A stretch of 64,000 nt of DNA from Pogostemon cablin (Eukaryota > Streptophyta > Magnoliopsida > Lamiales > Lamiaceae). This document shows positions 9,166 to 20,486 of the stretch, piece after piece; position 1 is the stretch's first letter, and each line of letters begins with the position of its first letter. Under the pieces are notes generated by a model that ran no database searches, had not been told where the DNA came from, and saw only the letters and a list, made by a program, of their open reading frames with translations. The stretch spans positions 1 through 64,000 of the forward strand of contig JAHCLQ010000862.1 in the NCBI GenBank assembly GCA_023678885.1. Direction: 5' to 3'. The translations under genes and the position numbers were made by a program.

Positions 9166-10325
9166 ACTTGCTTCAATTCAATCTTTTTATCTTCCTATGT
9201 TGGAGCAATTTAAATCTTTACACATTTCGCTCGATTGTGAAAAGTCTAATGATTCTGCCTTAATCGCCAAATTCGAGGTTAGACCTACCTTGTTCGAGAA
9301 AATTCGAGAAAGACAACCACACGATGTTTATTTACAACAGAATATGGAGAAGCTAAATCAAGGAAAAGAAACAGAATATCAAATTCGGGATGATGGACTT
9401 CTTACTTTTAAAAATCGTGTTTGTGTTCCATCAGAACTTGATGTTCGTAGAGCTATTCTTGAGGAAGCCCATTCTTCAGCCTATGCTATGCATCCTGGTA
9501 GTACCAAAATGTATAGAACACTTCGGGAGCATTATTGGTGGCCAGGTATGAAACGGGACACTACTGAATTTGTATCAAAGTGCTTATCTTGCCAACAGAT
9601 TAAAGCGGAACACCAAAAACCAACCGGCATGCTTCAACCACTACCTATTCCTAAGTGGAAATGGGAAAATGTCACAATGGATTTTGTTTCTGGTTTACCT
9701 CGAACCCAAAAGGGTCATGACTCAATTTGGGTCATTGTCGATCGTCTGACGAAATCGGCACATTTCCTTCCAGTGCATACCAACGAATATTTAGAGAAAC
9801 TTGTCAAGTTATATGTCGATGAGATCGTGAGATTGCACGGAGTACCAGTGTCAATCATATCTGACCGTGATCCAAGATTCACTTCTCGTTTTTGGCCTAG
9901 TCTGCAGAAAGCGCTAGGTACAAAATTACTATTCAGTACCTCGTTTCATCCACAGACTGATGGACAGTCAGAGAGAACTATACAGACACTAGAAGACATG
10001 TTACGTGCAGTGGTGTTGAATTTGGGAGGTAGTTGGGATAAGTACGTGACTTTGGTGGAGTTCGCTTATAACAACAGTTATCATTCAAGCATTGGAATGC
10101 CCCCGTACGAAGCTCTGTATGGCCGAAAGAGTCGAACACCACTCTTTTGGGATGAGGTTGGCGAGAGACAAATCGAACAAGTAGAGCTTATCGAAGATGC
10201 GAAGGCAAAAATTCAACTTATTCGAGACAGACTTAAGGCAGCGCAAGATAGACAGAAAAGCTACGCAGATAATAGGAGGCGCGATTTGGAGTTTAATGAA
10301 GGAGACAAAGTTTTTCTGAAAGTTC
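9166..10325 (+). pseudogene. Integrase domain (HHCC plus DD35E)
   Basis: Integrase inserts the cDNA into the genome. The zinc-binding N-terminus has His in EEAHSSAYAMHPGSTKMY (first His codon 9470-9472) and the Cys pair in KCLSCQQIK (9581-9583 and 9590-9592). The catalytic core shows Asp in VTMDFVSGLP (9680-9682), Asp in IISDRDPRF (9863-9865) and Glu in TDGQSERTIQ (9971-9973), with 35 residues between the last two. VEFAYNNSYHSS and PYEALYGRKSRTP are typical of plant gypsy integrases. The whole core is in one frame with RNase H. Near 10325 the homology moves to another frame; the integrase frame closes at 10367-10369. Confidence 0.93.
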
Positions 10326-10767
10326 TCCATGGAAGGGCGTGTTGCGATTCCGCCGTCGAGGAAAGTTGAGTCCAAGATATATTGGCCCGTTTACGATCGT
10401 GCAAAGGATTGGTCATGTCGCGTATCGACTTGAGCTACCATCGGAATTGTCGAAGATTCACGATGTCTTCCATGTCTCTATGCTTAGAAAATATGAACCA
10501 GATCCTTCGAACGTGCTCAAAGATCCCCCAGTTGTATTAAAGGAAAATCTATCGTACGAAGTACAACCTGTTCAAATTGTAGATCGCCGAGAGAAAATGC
10601 TTCGTAACAAATCCATTCCTACGGTGAGAATTCTATGGAGAAGTGATCAAATTGAAGAAGAAACATTGGAACCAGAGTCAGTCATGCGTCAACACCATCC
10701 AAATCTCTTTTCATCTCTAGGTACGTTTATGTTTCGAGGACGAAACTTTTTGGAGGAGGGGATACTT
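10326..10767 (+). pseudogene. Integrase C-terminus (GPF motif) and chromodomain
   Basis: This continues the integrase in a new frame. GKLSPRYIGPFTIVQRIG contains the GPY/F module, and HDVFHVSMLRKYEPDPS is the usual link. A chromodomain-like segment follows at about 10558-10715 (VDRREKMLRNKSIP, VRILWRSDQIEEETLEPE, MRQHHPNLF). Chromodomains of such elements are thought to guide integration to methylated-histone heterochromatin, which fits the satellite setting. The usual Trp of the E-x-T-W-E motif is Leu here, which may weaken binding. The open frame runs through the polypurine tract and ends inside the 3' LTR at 10864-10866. Confidence 0.85.
10751..10763 (+). promoter_or_regulatory. Polypurine tract
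   Basis: TGGAGGAGGGGAT lies four bases before the 3' LTR start at 10768. It is the expected primer site for second-strand synthesis and overlaps the end of the pol frame. Confidence 0.85.
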
Positions 10768-12066
10768 TATAATATCTTAGTTCAACTAGATTTTTTTTTT
10801 AGAAAGCCCAAAACCTATTTATTTATTTTTATAGCCCAAAAGGCCAGCCCAATTAAGCCCAACTAGATTTTTTTTAGAAAGCCCAAAACCTATTTATTTA
10901 TTTTTATAGCCCAAAAGGCCAGCCCAATTAAGCCCAACTAGATTTTTTTTTAGAAAGCCTAAACTTATTTATTTATTTATTTTGTGGCCCAAAGATTCAA
11001 CCCACTTAAATGACCTGATATATAATTAGTAAGGCTAAAGTTAAAAAAAAAAAGAGAGAGAAGAACGGGAGAAGAAAAGCAAAAGAGGGGAAAGAAAAGA
11101 GTGAAGAGGAGAAACCCTTGTTGATCAAATTCTCCCTTAAAACCCTCATCCTAGGTGGTTTCTAAGTTGTTTTGAGGTAAGTGGTGTGTGAATTAAGCTT
11201 CCTTCTTCCATGATTTTGTAATTTTGTGGGGTTTTTCTTTTTGGTATGTGGGTAATTTGCAGACTGTTCGAACTGATTTTGACATAGCTATTGCCCTCGA
11301 AACTTTGCAAACTAAATTTCTTACGTAGCTGAACTCGTTAGCTTTCCGTAGCCACTTGAAACGCCTCAATCCGATTATTCTACAATTAGTTATGATTTTT
11401 CTCGTAAACTGCCGCTAGCTGGAAAATTTCAGAATTTTTATGTCGAATTCAAACTTATTTTCTATCGTTTCGTTTAGTTAATGTATTGAAACGGGTTATG
11501 TGGGATTGGGAACTGATGTTAAGGAGTTATATACCATTTTTATTTAATATCGACTCGTTCGAACTCGATTAGGATTTATTTTTAGCAATGAAAGGGATGT
11601 TACCGCTAATAGTTAGTTATATTTAATTTATCTTTAATTGCTCATCTCCTTTCTAGGTAAAGAACCATCGACGAAGGGCAAGGGACCGACTTCAGATTTC
11701 CGGAGAGAGTTAATCACTTCCTTGTGAGTTGATAATTCGGGAACGCCTTCTCTTGTGGGAAGTGTGGACCCTCGATAAATGTGCATTTATTTTAGTTTTA
11801 GTTAATTGATAAGAAAATTATTTAGTATTATGTTATGTGGTAAAGAGCCTGATTGGCTCGATTGCTCTGGTTAGAGTCATGTTAGCCATTTTATGAGTAT
11901 TATTGATTTCTGGTTATTCTTGTGTGCCAATTAAGACTCTAACTTGAGTCGTTATTCATCTTATTATGCACATGCATATGTATGCCTGGTACCAAGGTTA
12001 AGTAGCCCGAATTGGTCACAGTTCGGGTGAGTTGGAGCGACATTGATTAAGTAGCCCGAATTGTCG
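10768..12066 (+). repeat. 3' LTR, truncated after ~1.3 kb
   Basis: It starts TATAATATCTTAG like the 5' LTR and follows it to GTAGCCCGAATTGTCG (12051-12066, equivalent to 4591-4606). It then switches abruptly to the 21-bp satellite. About 1.0 kb of LTR (equivalent to 4607-5610) is missing. It carries one more ~78-bp GCCCA module in U3 than the 5' LTR (three instead of two). Scattered substitutions separate the two LTRs, so the insertion is not brand new. I did not count them. Confidence 0.95.
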
Positions 12067-14498
12067 AAGGAAATGTGGATCGTAATTTAGTAAATATGCA
12101 TCCAAATGAAGTAAATATCAATCGAAACGAAAGAAATATGCATTGAAATGAAGTAAATATGCATAAAAATTTGAATCAAAATGAAGTAAATATGCATCGA
12201 AACGAGAAAATGAGCATCAAAATGAAGGAAATATTGATCGTAATGAAGTAAATATTCATCAAAATGAAGTAAATATGCATTGAAACGAAGGAAATGCTGA
12301 TCGTAATTAGGTAAATATGCATCAAAATAATGTAAATATGCATCGAAATAAAAGAAATGTTGAACGTAATGAAGTAAATACGCATCAAAATGAAGTAAAT
12401 ATGTATCGAAATGAATAAAATATTGATCGTAATGTAGTAAATATGCATCAAAACGAAGGAAATATGCATCAAAACGAAGAGAATGTTGATCTTAATAAAG
12501 TAAATATGCATCAAAATGAAAGAAATATGCATCGAAATGAAGTAAATATGCATCAAAATGAAGTAAATATACATCGAAACAAAGGAAATATGCATCGAAA
12601 TGAAGGAAATATGCATCGAATTGAAGTAAATATGCATAAAAATAAAGTAAATATACATCGAAACGAAAGAAATACGCATCAAAGTGAAGGAAATATGCAT
12701 CGTAACGAAGGAAATGTTGATCATAATGAAGTAAATATGTTGATCATAATGAAGTAAATATGCATCAAAATGAAGGAAATATGCATCAAAACGAAAGAAA
12801 TATGCATCAAAATAAAGTAAATATGCATCAAAATGAAGGAAATATGCATCAAAACGAAGGAAATATTGATCGTAATTGAGTAAATGTGCATTAAAATGAA
12901 GGACATATGTATCGAAATGAAGTAAATATGCATGAAAATGAAGTAAATATGCATCAAAATGAAGAAAAATGCATCGAATCGAAGGAAATTCTAATCTTAA
13001 TAATGTAAATATGCTTCAAAATGAAGAAAATACGCATCGAAACGAATGACATGTTGATCGTAGTGAAGTAAATATGCATCAAAATGAAAGAAATATGCAT
13101 CAAAATGAAGTAAATATGCATCAAAATAAAGTAAATATACATCGAAACGAAGGAAATATGCATCGAAATGAAGGAAATATGCATTGAATTGAAGTAAATA
13201 TGCATAAAAATAAAGTAAATATACATCGAAACGAAGGAAATACGCATCAAAATGAAGGAAATATGCATAGTAACGAAGGAAATGTTGATCTTAATGGAGT
13301 AAATATGTTGATCGTAATGAAGTAAATATGCATCAAAATGAAGAAAATATGCATTAAAACGAAGGAAATATGCATCAAAATAAAGTAAATATGCATCAAA
13401 ATGAAGGAAATATGAATCTAAATATAGGAAATATTGATCGTAATTAAATAAATATGCATTAAAATGATGGAAATATACATCGCAATGAAGTAAATATGCA
13501 TGGAAATGAAGTAAATATGCATCAAAATGAAGAAAATATGCATCGAATCGAAGGAAATGCTAATCTTAATGAAGTAAATATGCTTCAAAATGAAGAAAAT
13601 ATGCATCGAAACGAAGGACATGTTGATCGTAGTGAAGTAAATATGCATCAAAATGAAGTAAATTTACATCGAAATGAAGTTAATGTTGATCGTAATGAAG
13701 TAAATATCCATCAAAATGAAGTAAATATGCATCGAAACGAAGGAAATGTGGATCGTAAATTAGTAAATATGCATCAAAATGAAGTAAATATCAATCAAAA
13801 TGAAAGAAATATGCATCGAAACGAAGTAAATATACATAAAAATTTGAATCAAAATGAAGTAAATATGCATCGAAACGAGAAAATACGCATCAAAATGAAG
13901 GAAATATTGATCGTAATGAAGTAAATATCCATCATAATGAAGTAAATATTCATCGAAACGAAGGAAATGCTAATCGTAATTTAGTAAATATGCATCATAA
14001 TTAAGTAAATATCAATCGAAACGAAAAAAATATGCATCAGAACAAAGTAAATATGCATAAAAACGAAGGAACTATTGATCATAATGAAGTAAATATGCAT
14101 CAAAATGAAGGAAATATGCATCGAAATGAAGTAAATATGTATCAAAATGAAGTAAATATATATCGAAACGAAGGAAATATGCATCGAAATGAAGGAAATG
14201 TGCATCGTAACGAAGGAAATGTTGATCGTAACGAAGTAAAAATATTGATCGTAATGAAGTAAATATGCATCAAATTGAAGGAAATATGCATCAAAACGAA
14301 GGAAATATGCATCAAAATAAAATAAATATGCATCAAAACGAAGGAAATATGCATCAAAATAAAGGAAATATTCATCAAATAGAAGTAAATATGCATCAAA
14401 ATGATGTAAATATACATCAAAACGAAAGAAATATGCATCAAAATATAGTAAATATACATCAAAACGAAAGAAATATGCATCAAAATATAGTAAATATG
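12067..14498 (+). repeat. 21-bp satellite array between truncated 3' LTR and first solo LTR
   Basis: The array begins in mid-monomer at the LTR breakpoint, where the shared bases CG (12065-12066) could be microhomology. Its left part follows the variant order of the left array from 912 onward. From 12965 on it is the first copy of the satellite part of a 3.83-kb tandem unit. It ends ...AAATATAGTAAATATG, whose last five bases (14494-14498, ATATG) form the left target-site duplication of the solo LTR. There is no gene in it. Confidence 0.95.
14494..14498 (+). other. Target-site duplication ATATG (left); right copy at 16652-16656
   Basis: ATATG directly precedes the LTR start TATAATATC and directly follows its end GTGACA. 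Removing the LTR and one copy restores a normal satellite monomer (GTAAATATGCATC). The same five bases flank the copies at 18326-18330/20487-20491 and 22161-22165/24322-24326. Confidence 0.92.
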
Positions 14499-16651
14499 TA
14501 TAATATCTTAGTTCAACTAGATTTTTTTTAGAAAGCCCAAAACCTATTTATTTATTTTTATAGCCCAAAAGGCCAGCCCAATTAAGCCCAACTAGATTTT
14601 TTTTAGAAAGCCCAAACTTATTTATTTATTTATTTTGTGGCCCAAAGTTTCAATCCACTTAAATGGCCTGATATATAATTAGTAAGGATAAAGTTAAAAA
14701 AAAAAGAGAGAGAAGAACAGGAGAAGAAAAGCAAAAGAGGGGAAAGAAAAGAGTGAAGAGGAGAAACCCTTGTTGATCAAATTCTCCCTTAAAACCCTCA
14801 TCCTAGGTGGTTTCTAAATTGTTTTGAGGTAAGTGGTGTGTGAATTAAGCTTCCTTCTTCCATGATTTTGTAATTTTGTGGGGTTTTTCTTTTTGGTATG
14901 TGGGTAATTTGCAGACTGTTCGAACTGATTTTGACATAGCTATTGCCCTCGAAACTTTGCAAACTTAATTTCTGTACGTAGCTGAACTCGTTAGCTTTCC
15001 GTAGCCACTTGAAACTCCTCAATCCGATTATTCTACAATTAGTTATGATTTTTCTCGTAAACTGCCGCTAGCTGGAAAATTTCAGAATTTTTATGTCGAA
15101 TTCAAACTTATTTTTTTATCGTTTCGTTTAGTTAATGTATTGAAACGGTTATATGGGATTGGGAACTGATGTTAAGGAGTTACATGCCATTTTTATTTAA
15201 TATCGACTCGTTCGAACTCGATTAGGATTTGTTTTTAGCAATGAAAGGGATGTTAACGCTAATAGTTAGTTATATTTAATTTGTCTTTAATTGCTCATCT
15301 CCTGTCTAGGTAAAGAACCATCGACGAAGGGCAAGGGACCGACTTCAGATTCCGGAGAGAGTTAATCACTTCCTTGTGAGTTGATAATTCGGGAACGCCT
15401 TCTCTTGTGGGAAGTGTGGACCCTCGATAAATGTGCATTTATTTTAGTTTTAGTTAATTGATAAGAAAATTATTTGGTATTATGTTATGTGGTAAAGAGC
15501 CTGATTGGCTCGATTGCTCTGGTTAGAGTCATGTTAGCCATTTATGAGTATTATTGATTTCTGGTTATTCTTGTGTGCTAATTAAGACTCTAACTTGAGT
15601 CGTTATTCATCTTATGATGCACATGCATATGTATGCCTGGTACCAAGGTTAAGTAGCCCGAATTGGTCACGGTTCGGGTGAGTTGGAGCGACATTGATTA
15701 AGTAGCCCGAATTGTCGCGGTTCGGGTGAGTTAGAGTGACAACCAAGTTGCCCGTGATTGGCAAACCTGGGTGAGTTAGATCTAACGGGGCACCTGTCCA
15801 TTTGCCAAATACTGATACTCTGGAGGGTGATCGTTAGATGGATCAGTTTATTATAGGCTCAGTCAACGTCATCGGTGTGGGACATGCATGTCATATATGT
15901 TTATATGTTTGATCATTTCAAGTATTCACGTCGATATTGAATTGTGAACTTTAGCACTTGGCGTATTGAGAAAGAATATTAATGTGCATTTTATCTAGAG
16001 TAACGTGACGGGCTTGGACTGTCTCTCGACGGAGAGTTCAGTTCGTAAATGTGCACTAAGGTTTTTATTTTCATTAATATGTATACTGAGTGAGAAATAG
16101 TTATTGTGGGACGAAATGTGGGATTTTATGTTATGAACCGCGAGTGGAATACATGCTTCGTATAAGGGTCGGGGTGACCGGCTTATCACCTCACTGAGCT
16201 AGTGGTTTTGCTCACCCCCATCATTCTTTCCTTTTCAGGCTGTTGATATAATTTTGGTTGGAGGTTTTCCTATCGTTTGCTCGTCATCCAATCCGTGTTT
16301 TGGGTACTTTCTCTTTTATGTAAATTGACGGATTCATTGGCGAGATTGTATAGTTTATATTTGGTGACCCCCTTGATGTTTTTTTGTACCTTCGCGATGT
16401 TATATTGTTCATGCATATTTTATTTAAACTAAGTTACACCGTTATATTTTGTACCTTTGTAAATCCTTGTTGATACTTTTTGAGATGATGTCCTCGGGTT
16501 GTACCCGTTGTTATAAGTTGTTCATCTCTACAGGTACTTGATAGCAAGCCTTACGTTTTCTATAAACTTTGTGGAGTGGAGTGCACCCATTCTGCGAAAT
16601 TTATGGTTAACGTGGCGGTTGTCGCGTTCTGTCTGGGGTCGGGGCGTGACA
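14499..16651 (+). mobile_element. Solo LTR, copy 1 (2,153 bp)
   Basis: This is a complete LTR, TATAATATC...GTGACA, with no internal region, flanked by ATATG on both sides. That is the mark of recombination between the two LTRs of a once full element. Compared with the 5' LTR at 3387 it lacks 68 bp at the 16045/16046 junction, where a TTCG repeat remains singly. It keeps the TATA box (14672-14679) and two GCCCA modules. It lacks the extra Gs near 14883 that both later copies share. Confidence 0.95.
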
Positions 16652-18330
16652 ATATGCATCATAACGAAGTAAATATGCATCGAAATAAAGGAAATATTGT
16701 TCGCAATTTAGTAAATACGCATCAAAATTAAGGAAATATTCATCAAAACGATGGAAATGTTGATCGGAATGAAGTAATTATGCATCAAAATGAAGAAAAA
16801 TGCATCGAATCGAAGGAAATTCTAATCTTAATAATGTAAATATGCTTCAAAATGAAGAAAATACGCATCGAAACGAATGACATGTTGATCGTAGTGAAGT
16901 AAATATGCATCAAAATGAAAGAAATATGCATCAAAATGAAGTAAATATGCATCAAAATAAAGTAAATATACATCGAAACGAAGGAAATATGCATCGAAAT
17001 GAAGGAAATATGCATTGAATTGAAGTAAATATGCATAAAAATAAAGTAAATATACATCGAAACGAAGGAAATACGCATCAAAATGAAGGAAATATGCATA
17101 GTAACGAAGGAAATGTTGATCTTAATGGAGTAAATATGTTGATCGTAATGAAGTAAATATGCATCAAAATGAAGAAAATATGCATTAAAACGAAGGAAAT
17201 ATGCATCAAAATAAAGTAAATATGCATCAAAATGAAGGAAATATGAATCAAAATATAGGAAATATTGATCGTAATTAAATAAATATGCATTAAAATGACG
17301 GAAATATACATCGCAATGAAGTAAATATGCATGAAAATGAAGTAAATATGCATCAAAATGAAGAAAATATGCATCGAATCGAAGGAAATGCTAATCTTAA
17401 TGAAGTAAATATGCTTCAAAATGAAGAAAATATGCATCGAAACGAAGGACATGTTGATCGTAGTGAAGTAAATATGCATCAAAATGAAGTAAATTTACAT
17501 CGAAATGAAGTTAATGTTGATCGTAATGAAGTAAATATCCATCAAAATGAAGTAAATATGCATCGAAACGAAGGAAATGTGGATCGTAAATTAGTAAATA
17601 TGCATCAAAATGAAGTAAATATCAATCAAAATGAAAGAAATATGCATCGAAACGAAGTAAATATACATAAAAATTTGAATCAAAATGAAGTAAATATGCA
17701 TCGAAACGAGAAAATACGCATCAAAATGAAGGAAATATTGATCGTAATGAAGTAAATATCCATCATAATGAAGTAAATATTCATCGAAACGAAGGAAATG
17801 CTAATCGTAATTTAGTAAATATGCATCATAATTAAGTAAATATCAATCGAAACGAAAAAAATATGCATCAGAACAAAGTAAATATGCATAAAAACGAAGG
17901 AACTATTGATCATAATGAAGTAAATATGCATCAAAATGAAGGAAATATGCATCGAAATGAAGTAAATATGTATCAAAATGAAGTAAATATATATCGAAAC
18001 GAAGGAAATATGCATCGAAATGAAGGAAATGTGCATCGTAACGAAGGAAATGTTGATCGTAACGAAGTAAAAATATTGATCGTAATGAAGTAAATATGCA
18101 TCAAATTGAAGGAAATATGCATCAAAACGAAGGAAATATGCATCAAAATAAAATAAATATGCATCAAAAAGGAAGGAAATATGCATCAAAATAAAGGAAA
18201 TATTCATCAAATAGAAGTAAATATGCATCAAAATGATGTAAATATACATCAAAACGAAAGAAATATGCATCAAAATATAGTAAATATACATCAAAACGAA
18301 AGAAATATGCATCAAAATATAGTAAATATG
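16652..18330 (+). repeat. 21-bp satellite array between solo LTR copies 1 and 2
   Basis: The first ~144 bp (16652-16795) match the sequence after the third solo LTR (24322-24465). After the shared 16-mer ATGCATCAAAATGAAG (16780-16795) the sequence jumps to that found after 12964. This jump is the junction of the tandem duplication. The rest repeats 12965-14498 nearly base for base. Confidence 0.95.
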
Positions 18331-20486
18331 TATAATATCTTAGTTCAACTAGATTTTTTTTAGAAAGCCCAAAACCTATTTATTTATTTTTATAGCCCAA
18401 AAGGCCAGCCCAATTAAGCCCAACTAGATTTTTTTTAGAAAGCCCAAACTTATTTATTTATTTATTTTGTGGCCCAAAGTTTCAATCCACTTAAATGGCC
18501 TGATATATAATTAGTAAGGATAAAGTTAAAAAAAAAAAGAGAGAGAAGAACAGGAGAAGAAAAGCAAAAGAGGGGAAAGAAAAGAGTGAAGAGGAGAAAC
18601 CCTTGTTGATCAAATTCTCCCTTAAAACCCTCATCCTAGGTGGTTTCTAAATTGTTTTGAGGTAAGTGGTGTGTGAATTAAGCTTCCTTCTTCCATGATT
18701 TTGTAATTTTGTGGGGGGTTTTTCTTTTTGGTATGTGGGTAATTTGCAGACTGTTCGAACTGATTTTGACATAGCTATTGCCCTCTAAACTTTGCAAACT
18801 TAATTTCTGTACGTAGCGGAACTCGTTAGCTTTCCGTAGCCACTTGAAACTCCTCAATCCGATTATTCTACAATTAGTTATGATTTTTCTCGTAAACTGC
18901 CGCTAGCTGGAAAATTTCAGAATTTTTATGTCGAATTCAAACTTATTTTTTTATCGTTTCGTTTAGTTAATGTATTGAAACGGTTATATGGGATTGGGAA
19001 CTGATGTTAAGGAGTTACATGCCATTTTTATTTAATATCGACTCGTTCGAACTCGATTAGGATTTGTTTTTAGCAATGAAAGGGATGTTAACGCTAATAG
19101 TTAGTTATATTTAATTTGTCTTTAATTGCTCATCTCCTGTCTAGGTAAAGAACCATCGACGAAGGGCAAGGGACCGACTTCAGATTCCGGAGAGAGTTAA
19201 TCACTTCCTTGTGAGTTGATAATTCAGGAACACCTTCTCTTGTGGGAAGTGTGGACCCTCGATAAATGTGCATTTATTTTAGTTTTAGTTAATTGATAAG
19301 AAAATTATTTGGTATTATGTTATGTGGTAAAGAGCCTGATTGGCTCGATTGCTCTGGTTAGAGTCATGTTAGCCATTTATGAGTATTATTGATTTCTGGT
19401 TATTCTTGTGTGCTAATTAAGACTCTAACTTGAGTCGTTATTCATCTTATGATGCACATGCATATGTATGCCTGGTACCAAGGTTAATTAGCCCGAATTG
19501 GTCACGGTTCGGGTGAGTTGGAGCGACATTGATTAAGTAGCCCGAATTGTCGCGGTTCGGGTGAGTTAGAGTGACAACCAAGTTGCCCGTGATTGGCAAA
19601 CCTGGGTGAGTTAGATCTAACGGGGCACCTGTCCATTTGCCAAATACTGATACTCTGGAGGGTGATCGTTAGATGGATCAGTCTATTATAGGCTCAGTCA
19701 ACGTCATCGGTGTGGGACATGCATGTCATATATGTTTATATGTTTGATCATTTCAAGTATTCACGTCGATATTGAATTGTGAACTTTAGCACTTGGCGTA
19801 TTGAGAAAGAATATTAATGTGCATTTTATCTAGAGTAACGTGACGGGCTTGGACTGTCTCTCGACGGAGAGCTCAGTTCGTAAATGTGCACTAAGGTTTT
19901 TATTTTCATTAATATGTATACTGAGTGAGAAATAGTTATTGTGGGACGAAATGTGGGATTTTATGTTATGAACCGCGAGTGGAATACATGCTTCGTATAA
20001 GGGTCGGGGTGACCGGCTTATCACCTCACTGAGATAGTGGTTTTGCTCACCCCCATCATTCTTTCCTTTTCAGGCTGTTGATATAATTTTGGTTGGAGGT
20101 TTTCCTATCGTTTGCTCGTCATCCAATCCGTGTTTTGGGTACTTTCTCTTTTATGTAAATTGACGGATTCATTGGCGAGATTGTATAGTTTATATTTGGT
20201 GACCCCCTTGATGTTTTTTTGTACCTTCGCGATGTTATATTGTTCATGCATATTTTATTTAAACTAAGTTACACCGTTATATTTTGTACCTTTGTAAATC
20301 CTTGTTGATACTTTTTGAGATGATGTCCTCGGGTTGTACCCGTTGTTATCAGTTGTTCATCTCTACAGGTACTTGATAGCAAGCTTTACGTTTTCTATAA
20401 ACTTTGTGGAGTGGAGTGCACCCATTCTGCGAAATTTATGGTTAACGTGGCGGTTGTCGCGTTCTGTCTGGGGTCGGGGCGTGACA
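18331..20486 (+). mobile_element. Solo LTR, copy 2 (2,156 bp)
   Basis: This is nearly identical to the LTR at 14499, with the same ATATG flanks and the same 68-bp deletion. It shares a longer G-run (GTGGGGGGTTTTTC near 18713) with copy 3, so copies 2 and 3 are the closest pair. It arose by duplication of the region, not by a new insertion. Confidence 0.95.

Larger units (their letters stand above)
3387..12066 (+). mobile_element. Ty3/gypsy chromovirus (Tekay/Del-like), decayed, 3' LTR truncated
   Basis: The element is laid out as 5' LTR (3387-5610), tRNA primer site (5618-5630), gag, protease, RT, RNase H, integrase, chromodomain, polypurine tract (10751-10763) and a partial 3' LTR (10768-12066). 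The order RT-RNase H-integrase is that of Ty3/gypsy. The C-terminal chromodomain and the gag knuckle spacing fit plant chromoviruses of the Tekay/Del group, which I infer from motifs without a tree. The element sits inside the 21-bp satellite. It cannot be autonomous as read: two in-frame stops, four frame changes and loss of the last ~1.0 kb of the 3' LTR. The base before the 5' LTR ends the 5-bp flank AAAAC; the matching right-hand flank is gone. Confidence 0.95.

Noticed and set aside
14497..14500. LTR start placed at TG (TGTATAATATC) to restore TG...CA ends
   Set aside because: The TG belongs to the satellite monomer. The 5' LTR and 3' LTR lack it (preceded by AAAAC and TACTT), and the ATATG duplication fits only with the start at 14499.
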